Below the pieces are notes generated by a model. The model was given only the letters and a program-made list of their open reading frames with translations, was not told the DNA's origin and did no database searches. 6,916 bases of DNA from Clostridiales bacterium. GTDB lineage: Bacteria; Bacillota; Clostridia; Peptostreptococcales; Natronincolaceae. Positions 1-4,855 of the stretch are shown here, one piece after another. The stretch spans positions 1-6,916 of the forward strand of contig JAAZJW010000345.1 in the NCBI GenBank assembly GCA_012800145.1. The letters are read 5' to 3'. How positions within the stretch are numbered: position 1 is the first letter of the stretch; each line of letters starts with the position of its first letter. The position numbers and the translations under genes were made by a program.

Positions 1-60
1 AAGCGGGAAAAGTGCTTTTTCACACAATCTGCCATATCTTGATGTTTGTCTACCAGTAGA

Positions 61-77
61 GGCGGTCTTCGACCGCC
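61..77. repeat. Short perfect palindromic repeat (GGCGGTC / GACCGCC)
   Basis: A 7-bp perfect inverted repeat, GGCGGTC and GACCGCC, surrounds a 3-nt TTC loop. It is preceded by CAGTAGA and followed by CACAAAA. The flanks resemble those of the hairpins at 2821 and 3661 (CTGTAGA before, ATAAAA or ATATAA after), although the stem differs, so it is probably a member of the same dispersed palindrome family with a different core. There is no T-tract, so it is not a canonical terminator. Confidence 0.6.
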
Positions 78-112
78 CACAAAAAGCTGAAGACATACTT
101 TTCAGGTGCAGG

Positions 113-135
113 GGCAGATCCATGTGTCTGTCTGC
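113..135. repeat. Imperfect palindrome, GGGGCAGA type
   Basis: GGCAGA (113-118) can pair with TCTGTC (127-132, one G-T) or with the overlapping TCTGC (131-135). The left arm sits in AGGGGCAGATCC. From memory, AGGGGCAGA...TCTGCCC palindromes are a common dispersed repeat type in Clostridia and related bacteria, but this was not checked. The core AGGGGCAG recurs inside recD2 at 1302-1309. Confidence 0.4.
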
Positions 136-210
136 TAGAGGCTGGAAATAGAGGTCAGAATACCGGAACTATATAAGGTCAGGCACACCGTCAAACCTAT
201 ATCCGACTCC

Positions 211-239
211 CGGGCGGCAGGGGCTATTTCAATCGCCCG
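211..239. repeat. Inverted repeat CGGGCG...CGCCCG
   Basis: The arms CGGGCG (211-216) and CGCCCG (234-239) form a 6-bp stem around a 17-nt loop. The right arm lies in ATCGCCC and is followed within 20 nt by ACAAAATCAT, much as the hairpin at 3788-3804 is followed by ACAAATCAT. It is therefore probably a diverged relative of the GGCGAT-type hairpins before comF and yvyF. Confidence 0.4.
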
Positions 240-262
240 ATTTAGGGACAAAATCATCTATA

Positions 263-292
263 ATGACAATAATTGCAACAATATGATATAAT
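263..292 (+). promoter_or_regulatory. Putative sigma-A promoter of recD2 (extended -10)
   Basis: The -10 box TATAAT (287-292) is a perfect match and is preceded by TG one base upstream (284-285), giving an extended -10 TGATATAAT. The -35 box ATGACA (263-268) matches TTGACA at five of six positions, with an 18-nt spacer. The surroundings are A+T rich. Transcription would start near 298-300, leaving a leader of about 100 nt before the recD2 GTG. This is the best housekeeping promoter in the window and could drive recD2 and perhaps the downstream cluster. A second TATAAT at 364-369 has no convincing -35 partner. Confidence 0.65.
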
Positions 293-323
293 ATAAGGAA
301 TATCTGGTTTGTTATAGGCTTTG

Positions 324-361
324 GGACAGGCTTATGTGCCTTTCCTATTTTGTTTGTTTTT
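324..361 (+). terminator. Hairpin plus T-rich tract in the recD2 leader (terminator or attenuator)
   Basis: Bases 324-331 pair with 338-345 (GGAcAGGC with GCCTtTCC, one C/T mismatch) around a 6-nt loop, and are followed by a T-rich run to 361. This has the shape of an intrinsic terminator, though the run is interrupted by A and G. It lies downstream of the likely -10 box and upstream of the recD2 start, so it would act either as an attenuator of recD2 or as a backstop for transcripts arriving from upstream. No known riboswitch or T-box element was recognised. Confidence 0.4.
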
Positions 362-402
362 CCTATAATAATCCGATGTCGTTGTAATCGGGGGGAAATA
401 TT

Positions 403-2778
403 GTGGTCGAACTGGAAGGCAGATTGATAGAAATAATATTCCAAAACGAATCTAACGGTTTCCTGGTAGGCGTGTTGGATTGTAAGGAAGAAGAGGTAAC
501 GGTAGTGGGATGCCTGCCTGCTTTAAAAGAGGGAGAGACAATCTTCGTAAAAGGCAAATGGGTGGAACACCCCATATACGGCAGGCAGATGGATGTGAAG
601 GAATACAGGCACATACAGCCTTCGACAAAAGAGGGTATTTTAAAATATCTATCCTCAGGAGTCATAAAAGGCATAGGTAAAAAGATGGCGGAAAGGATAG
701 TAGACCATTTTGGTGCCGATGCTCTGGAAATTATAGAATATGCTCCCCAGAGATTGACTGAAGTGTCGGGTATCGGTGAAAAAAAGATGCAATCCATAAC
801 GGAGGCATTCAGTGAACAAAGGGAACTGAGGGAGATTATACTCTTTCTTTCCCGATATGGCATTACCCCCGCCTACGCAGTCAAGATATATAAAAAATAT
901 GAGGAAATGACCATACCTTATATACAGGAAAACCCATATCGTCTGGCGGATGAGATTACGGGTATAGGATTCAAGAGAGCCGACCTTATTGCACAAACAA
1001 TGGGGATCTCCCCAAATTCCAAGTATCGCATACATTCGGGAATCAGATACACAATTAATACATTTCACGGAGAAGGGCATACATATGTACCCGGTGATAT
1101 TTTAATTGAAAAGGCAAGGGAACTTCTGGGCGTAGAAGAAGCTGAGGTAATAGAAGGAATACAGGAGATGGCCCTAAGACAAAAGATACAACTTGAAAGG
1201 CAGAACGTAGATACAGGCTCCGACTGTCCAAATGCGGGGGCAGTTTCTGAATTCCCGCAATCCGATATACCGATAAACCAATCTCCGAATTCCGACAAGG
1301 TAGGGGCAGTTTCCGACCACTTGCAGGAGCCGTTAAAACAACCTGATAACGATGAAAACAAAGGCATAATAGTATATTCTATGCCCTATTTCTATGCGGA
1401 AACCAACACCTGTAATAAACTTATAGAACTTGCATACGGCGAGTTGGATACATTGGAAATAGATTTAGAAGAGGAAATAAAAAATATAGAAAAGGAAGAC
1501 GAAATATGCCTGGCGGACAACCAAAAAGAAGCTATAAGGCAAGCCATAAGCAGCGGGGTTCTAGTGATTACGGGAGGACCGGGGACAGGTAAAACTACGA
1601 TTATAAATACATTGATTAAGGTATTTGAGAAATTGGATAAAAAGATATTACTTGCCGCACCGACGGGCAGAGCGTCAAAGCGGATGACGGAAGCAACGGG
1701 GAAAGAAGCCAAAACAATACACAGGTTATTAGAAATGGGATATAGCGATGACGATGAAGGAATGCTGTTTCAAAGGAATGAGGATAACCCCCTGGAGGCA
1801 AATGTAATAATAATAGATGAAATGTCCATGGTAGACATTATATTAATGAATAACCTTTTAAAGGCTATACCCAAGGGTTCAAGGCTGATTTGTGTCGGCG
1901 ATGTGGACCAGTTACCGTCGGTAGGTGCGGGTAATGTGCTCAGGGACATTATAGACAGTCAGGTGGTAAAAGTAGTGCGTCTGAACGAAATATTCAGACA
2001 GGCCGAAGAGAGCATGATTGTTGTAAACGCCCACAAAATCAACCAAGGATACCATCCTGTACTGAATAAAAAGGATAAAGACTTCTATTTTATAACTCGG
2101 GGCAGAAAAGAAGAAATATTGCATACCATAATAGGTTTGGTAAAGGAAAGGCTTCCAAGGCATTATAAATTTAATCCTATAAAGGACATCCAAGTGCTTA
2201 CTCCTATGAAAAAAGGAAATATCGGAACATTAAATTTAAATAAAGAGCTGCAGAACCATTTAAACCCTGCCGACACTTATAAAAAGGAAAAGGAATTAAG
2301 GGAGAAATTCTTCCGGGTAGGGGACAAGGTCATGCAGATTAAGAACAATTATATATTAAAATGGCAAAGTTTAGATGAAGATGCGGAAGAACAATACGGA
2401 GAAGGAGTATTTAACGGGGATATCGGTTATGTGCATGATATAGACACGGAAAACGAGACCCTTACAGTGCATTTTGACGACAACAGGAGTGTGGTTTATG
2501 ATTTCGCTCAGTTGGACCAATTGGAACTTGCTTATTCGATTACAATACACAAAAGTCAAGGCAGTGAGTTTCCGGTCATAGTTATGCCCGTAACATGGGC
2601 GCCGCCTATGTTGCTCACAAGAAATATTTTGTATACCGCCATAACCAGGGCAACATCCCTTGTCGTTTTGGTGGGCACAGAAAGCTATCTGAAGCGGATG
2701 ATAGATAATAACAAAATCGTCGAAAGATATTCGGGGCTCGGAACCAGACTGAAAAGATTTTCCGAATTCATGACCTAG
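403..2778 (+). CDS. recD2: RecD-like ATP-dependent DNA helicase (RecD2/YrrC family)
   Basis: This is a superfamily 1 5'-3' DNA helicase of the RecD2 type, which works without RecBC in replication-fork and repair processes in the cytoplasm. The start is GTG at 403, seven bases after a six-G Shine-Dalgarno run. Domains in order are an N-terminal OB-like region (about 1-75), helix-hairpin-helix repeats (about 78-165, with KGIGKK and SGIGEK), and then the helicase core. Core motifs are Walker A GGPGTGKTT (391-399), Walker B IIIDEMS (469-475), motif III GDVDQLPS (499-506), an SH3-like segment (about 637-705), TIHKSQGSEF (714-723) and motif VI YTAITRAT (744-751). All catalytic residues are present. 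At 791 aa it is somewhat long, because residues 267-319, between the N-terminal region and the core, are a polar low-complexity insert with GAVS repeated 22 residues apart. The last base of its TAG is the first base of a 66-nt repeat. Confidence 0.96.
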   Translation: MVELEGRLIEIIFQNESNGFLVGVLDCKEEEVTVVGCLPALKEGETIFVKGKWVEHPIYGRQMDVKEYRHIQPSTKEGILKYLSSGVIKGIGKKMAERIVDHFGADALEIIEYAPQRLTEVSGIGEKKMQSITEAFSEQRELREIILFLSRYGITPAYAVKIYKKYEEMTIPYIQENPYRLADEITGIGFKRADLIAQTMGISPNSKYRIHSGIRYTINTFHGEGHTYVPGDILIEKARELLGVEEAEVIEGIQEMALRQKIQLERQNVDTGSDCPNAGAVSEFPQSDIPINQSPNSDKVGAVSDHLQEPLKQPDNDENKGIIVYSMPYFYAETNTCNKLIELAYGELDTLEIDLEEEIKNIEKEDEICLADNQKEAIRQAISSGVLVITGGPGTGKTTIINTLIKVFEKLDKKILLAAPTGRASKRMTEATGKEAKTIHRLLEMGYSDDDEGMLFQRNEDNPLEANVIIIDEMSMVDIILMNNLLKAIPKGSRLICVGDVDQLPSVGAGNVLRDIIDSQVVKVVRLNEIFRQAEESMIVVNAHKINQGYHPVLNKKDKDFYFITRGRKEEILHTIIGLVKERLPRHYKFNPIKDIQVLTPMKKGNIGTLNLNKELQNHLNPADTYKKEKELREKFFRVGDKVMQIKNNYILKWQSLDEDAEEQYGEGVFNGDIGYVHDIDTENETLTVHFDDNRSVVYDFAQLDQLELAYSITIHKSQGSEFPVIVMPVTWAPPMLLTRNILYTAITRATSLVVLVGTESYLKRMIDNNKIVERYSGLGTRLKRFSEFMT

Positions 2779-2883
2779 GATATAACCAAAAAGCGGGGAC
2801 TCATTCTTTTCCACTGTAGAGGAGAATTTATTCTCCGGACATAAAAGGGCGATCCCCAATCACCTGCAAAGAATAAGTACAAA
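2778..2883 (+). repeat. Composite hairpin repeat, copy 1 (recD2-comF gap)
   Basis: A 66-nt unit (2778-2843) matches 3677-3742 at 55 of 66 positions without gaps. It contains hairpin A (GGGGA 2795-2799 with TTTTC 2807-2811, three G-U pairs in the RNA) and hairpin B (GGAGAA 2821-2826 with TTCTCC 2831-2836). Four bases later a 36-nt second block (2848-2883) matches 3788-3823 at 25 of 36 positions. It contains hairpin C (GGCGAT 2848-2853 with ATCACC 2859-2864, one C/A mismatch). The element ends just before the comF Shine-Dalgarno. There is no T-tract, so it is not a typical terminator. No ORF or inverted termini mark it as an insertion sequence. Confidence 0.75.
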
Positions 2884-2899
2884 AAAAGGGGGAAAAATT

Positions 2900-3625
2900 A
2901 TAAAAATAATCAAGGAATACGCAAATGCTTTTCTGGACCTGATATATCCCTCAAAAACAATCTGTTATATATGTGGCGGGACATTGGAAGAAAACGCAAA
3001 ATACAGCCTGTGTCATAACTGTTATAACAATCTGTCCTTTATCCCCGATCATCATTGCAACAAATGCGGTGCACCACTAAGGATGATAGAAAACGGACCG
3101 ATTTGCCAACAGTGTAAAAACACCGATTTTTATTTTGACAAGGCAATATCCGCAGTAAAATATCAAAAAGATGTAAAAACGTTGATATACAAATTAAAAT
3201 ATTCCGGCCATACATATCTGGCAACCACCATTGGCCATATTATGGCGGACAAATTAAAACAGGAAAATATAGAGGCTGATATAATCATTCCCGTACCTTT
3301 ACACAGGAGCAAGGAAAGAAAACGCGGGTTTAACCAGGCCATTCTTATAAGCAAATATATGGTCGGGAAAATAGATATATCCCTGGACATAAATGCACTG
3401 ACAAGAATTAAAAATACCAGGGCTATGCACAACCTGACCAGGGGGGAAAGATTGGAGAACGTTGAGGGGGCCTTCGAGGTGGCGAACAAAGAGGCGATAG
3501 CAAATAAGAACATACTGCTGATAGACGATATATTTACTACAGGTTCTACAGTTAATTCCTGCAGCAAGGAATTGATAAATAACGGTGCAAAATCCGTGAC
3601 GGTAATGACCTTTGCAAGGGACTGA
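2900..3625 (+). CDS. comF: ComF/ComFC family protein, apparent ATA start
   Basis: Members of this family have an N-terminal zinc-binding region and a phosphoribosyltransferase-like domain. ComFC is needed for DNA uptake in transformation, where it acts at the cytoplasmic side, but homologues are common in bacteria not known to be competent. Numbered from 2900, four CxxC pairs lie at 22/25, 38/41, 53/56 and 69/72. The family motif PVPLHR is at 131-136 with RGFNQA at 142-147, and the PRPP-binding loop LIDDIFTTGST at 207-217. There is no in-frame ATG, GTG or TTG between the upstream stop (2783) and TTG 2984. Starting at that TTG (213 aa) would lose the first CxxC and the family-typical opening MKIIKEYANAFLDLIYPSK. 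The G-run at 2888-2892 sits seven bases before ATA 2900, the same spacing as for recD2, so ATA 2900 is chosen (241 aa). ATT 2897 is possible but too close. An error or mutation of an ATG is the main alternative. Confidence 0.85.
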   Translation: MKIIKEYANAFLDLIYPSKTICYICGGTLEENAKYSLCHNCYNNLSFIPDHHCNKCGAPLRMIENGPICQQCKNTDFYFDKAISAVKYQKDVKTLIYKLKYSGHTYLATTIGHIMADKLKQENIEADIIIPVPLHRSKERKRGFNQAILISKYMVGKIDISLDINALTRIKNTRAMHNLTRGERLENVEGAFEVANKEAIANKNILLIDDIFTTGSTVNSCSKELINNGAKSVTVMTFARD

Positions 3626-3650
3626 TCAACAATAGTTTTTATGACATTTC

Positions 3651-3742
3651 CCACTGTAGAGGGGAATTCATTCTCCGGATATAACCAGGAAGCGAAGATT
3701 CATTCTCTTCCACTGCAGAGGAGAACCCATTCTCCGGATATA
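3651..3742 (+). repeat. Tandem hairpin repeat, copies 2 and 3 (comF-yvyF gap)
   Basis: A partial unit (3651-3683, 33 nt) matches the end of the unit at 2811-2843 at 30 of 33 positions. It is followed, overlapping by seven bases (GGATATA), by a full 66-nt unit (3677-3742), so the CCACTG...GAG motif recurs 59 nt apart. Hairpins are GGGGAA/TTCTCC (3661-3676, one G-U), GAAGA/TCTTC (3694-3698 with 3706-3710) and GGAGAA/TTCTCC (3720-3735, loop CCCA). No T-tract follows any of them. The next 45 bases hold a small TCCGG-CTT-CCGGA hairpin (3769-3781). Confidence 0.75.
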
Positions 3743-3787
3743 GGAGCCAGCATGCTGACAAACTGATATCCGGCTTCCGGAGGCAAA

Positions 3788-3823
3788 GGCGATCCCTGAT
3801 CGCCCATAAAAATCAGATACAAA
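3788..3823 (+). repeat. GGCGATC/GATCGCC hairpin block before yvyF
   Basis: GGCGATC (3788-3794) and GATCGCC (3798-3804) form a perfect 7-bp stem with a CCT loop. The 36-nt block matches 2848-2883 upstream of comF, with 10 transitions and one transversion. As there, it follows the 66-nt unit and precedes a G-run Shine-Dalgarno, but here 45 nt separate it from the 66-nt unit instead of 4. Confidence 0.65.
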
Positions 3824-3855
3824 TCATATATCTGTTCACAAAGGGGGAACAAACA

Positions 3856-4275
3856 ATGGATTTAAGAAACTGTGCAAAATGTAACAGAATATTTGCATAT
3901 GTGGGTAACGATTTATGCTCGAGATGTGCAAAGAACCATGAAGATGATTTCAAAAAGGTCAAGGACTACCTATATGATAACCCGGGAGCAACAATAACCG
4001 AGGTATCGAAAGAAACAGGGGTAGAAAAAAAGCAAATTTTACGTTATTTGAGGGAAAGCAGAATAGAAATCAGGGAAGAGGATAACCTGCTGTTGGACTG
4101 TGAAAGATGCGGGAAATCTATACGTATAGGACGTTTTTGTGAACAATGTATAGCCGAAATGCAAAAGGAATTTAATTCTGTTTTAAAACCCCAAAAAAGG
4201 GGAACAGAAGTCAAAGACCCGGGTAAACATCGCACCAGAATGTATACAGCCGAAATGAGAAGAAAATTTAAATGA
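3856..4275 (+). CDS. yvyF: Flagellar operon protein, YvyF/TIGR03826 family
   Basis: This small cytoplasmic protein matches the family that sits between comFC and flgM in Bacillus and Clostridia and is usually named a flagellar operon protein. Its biochemical role is not firmly established as far as I know. The 139 residues show two zinc-ribbon-like knuckles, C6-x2-C9 with C21-x2-C24 at the N-terminus and C82-x2-C85 with C95-x2-C98 near the C-terminus. Between them a helix-turn-helix-like stretch (about 43-72, with TITEVSKETGVEKKQILRYL) suggests nucleic-acid binding. The tail is basic. The ATG at 3856 is eight bases after a GGGGG Shine-Dalgarno (3843-3847). The gene is separated from comF by 230 nt of repeats. 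Its TGA overlaps the ATG of a 38-codon reading frame (4272-4388) that I do not call as a gene. Confidence 0.88.
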   Translation: MDLRNCAKCNRIFAYVGNDLCSRCAKNHEDDFKKVKDYLYDNPGATITEVSKETGVEKKQILRYLRESRIEIREEDNLLLDCERCGKSIRIGRFCEQCIAEMQKEFNSVLKPQKRGTEVKDPGKHRTRMYTAEMRRKFK

Positions 4276-4317
4276 ATATTGTGGATATGACGGATATGTT
4301 TAACAGGCCGGATAGAC

Positions 4318-4345
4318 TAAAGAAACACATCAAATTTACCGATAA
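4318..4345 (+). promoter_or_regulatory. Putative SigD (sigma-28) promoter of flgM
   Basis: TAAAGAAA (4318-4325) and ACCGATAA (4338-4345) match the flagellar sigma-28 consensus (TAAA, about 15 nt, GCCGATAT; in enterics TAAAGTTT and GCCGATAA). From the end of TAAA to the -10 element is 16 nt. The -10 differs from GCCGATAA only at the first base. It lies 54 bases before the flgM ATG. A SigD promoter before flgM is known in B. subtilis and makes FlgM synthesis depend on the factor it inhibits, so the position supports the call. Confidence 0.75.
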
Positions 4346-4399
4346 TATAGTTGAAGGGAAAGGTTCAAAAAGAAATCGGAAAAGTTGAGGTGTTTTTTT

Positions 4400-4693
4400 A
4401 TGAAGATATTTAATAATTCAAACATAAATAAGATAATTCAGGTGTATGGTAGGGCAAAGACAAAAAAGGTGGATAGTGTAGAAAACGTGGAGGTACCAAA
4501 AGACGAACTACAACTCTCTAGTAAGGCAAAGGAATACCAAATTGCGATGAAGGCCTTTAAGAATTTGCCGGAAATTAGGGAGGACCTGGTTAAGGAGTTA
4601 AAAGACAAGATAGAACAGGGCACCTATAATGTGACCGGGGAGGAGATAGCAGACAAAATTATAGAAAGTGCAATTATAGATAAAAAAATCTGA
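4400..4693 (+). CDS. flgM: Anti-sigma-28 factor FlgM
   Basis: FlgM binds the flagellar sigma factor (SigD/FliA) and blocks late flagellar gene expression until the hook-basal body is complete. The 97-aa product has the family hallmarks: an N-terminal MKI...NINKIIQVY (1-16), a disordered charged linker, then DELQLSSKAKEYQIA (35-49), LPEIREDLVKELKDKI (56-71) and GTYNVTGEEIADKII (74-88), which form the sigma-binding helices. The ATG at 4400 is preferred to TTG 4385 because GAGGTG (4387-4392) lies seven bases before it, and because MKI is the usual family start. It is preceded by a SigD-type promoter and followed, after 162 nt of repeats, by flgN. Confidence 0.93.
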   Translation: MKIFNNSNINKIIQVYGRAKTKKVDSVENVEVPKDELQLSSKAKEYQIAMKAFKNLPEIREDLVKELKDKIEQGTYNVTGEEIADKIIESAIIDKKI

Positions 4694-4701
4694 TTTTGGG
4701 A

Positions 4702-4746
4702 CGTCATCCTGAGACGGACAAAATAATCCGGCTATCGAAGGATCTC
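4702..4746. repeat. Dispersed-repeat-like element, GTCATCCTGAG ... CGAAGGATCTC
   Basis: The ends CGTCATCCTGAG (4702-4713) and CGAAGGATCTC (4736-4746) carry complementary ATCCT (4706-4710) and AGGAT (4739-4743). An inner pair CGGA (4715-4718) and TCCG (4727-4730) also forms. From memory, GTCATYCTGAG...CGAAGRATCTC is a widely scattered bacterial intergenic repeat; this could not be checked here. The interior is longer than the short version I recall. It starts 8 nt after the flgM stop. Confidence 0.5.
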
Positions 4747-4772
4747 GTGTTTTTCAAAAACCTGGCACACAG

Positions 4773-4831
4773 GCACACTGATTCCCGATCATCAAAACTG
4801 GGAAATGTGCAGCGGAGAATTTATTCTCCGC
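4773..4831. repeat. Two adjacent palindromes before flgN
   Basis: The first pairs GCACA (4773-4777) with TGTGC (4806-4810) and TTCCC (4782-4786) with GGGAA (4800-4804), giving two 5-bp stems separated by a small internal loop. The second is a perfect 8-bp palindrome, GCGGAGAA (4812-4819) and TTCTCCGC (4824-4831), with loop TTTA. It has the same GGAGAA/TTCTCC core as hairpin B at 2821-2836 and is likewise followed by an ATATAA-like motif. It ends 9 nt before the flgN Shine-Dalgarno and has no T-tract. Confidence 0.65.
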
Positions 4832-4855
4832 ATATAATTCAAGGAGTGATACGGA

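Larger units (their letters stand above)
1..402. other. Gene-free leader region upstream of recD2
   Basis: No coding region is supported here. The first 42 bases could be read as the tail of an upstream protein ending in TGA at 40-42, and another frame stays open to TAG at 149-151, but neither gives a recognisable sequence and the second runs through a palindrome. What can be seen is a row of palindromic repeats (61-77, 113-135, 211-239), then an A+T-rich promoter segment (about 245-300), a hairpin with a T-rich tail (324-361) and the recD2 ribosome binding site (390-395). The layout fits the end of one transcription unit followed by the regulatory region of the recD2-comF-flagellar cluster. 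Confidence 0.6.

Noticed and set aside
2..151. Open frame at the left edge of the window, possible tail of an upstream gene
   Set aside because: The 49 residues resemble no family I know, and the frame runs through the palindrome at 61-77. Nothing else supports coding.
363..863. Long reverse-strand frames opposite recD2 and flgK
   Set aside because: They are antisense shadows of conserved genes, without recognisable motifs, own ribosome sites or separate context.
2821..2836. Intrinsic terminator after recD2 (and similar hairpins after comF and flgM)
   Set aside because: The stems are short and none is followed by a T-tract, so Rho-independent termination is not supported.
2778..3823. CRISPR-like array from the spaced hairpin repeats
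   Set aside because: There are only two full copies about 900 nt apart, with a gene between them, plus one partial overlapping copy. There are no regular unique spacers and no cas genes.
4385..4399. TTG start five codons upstream of the flgM ATG
   Set aside because: It would overlap the GAGGTG ribosome site and add MRCFF before the usual MKI start of FlgM.
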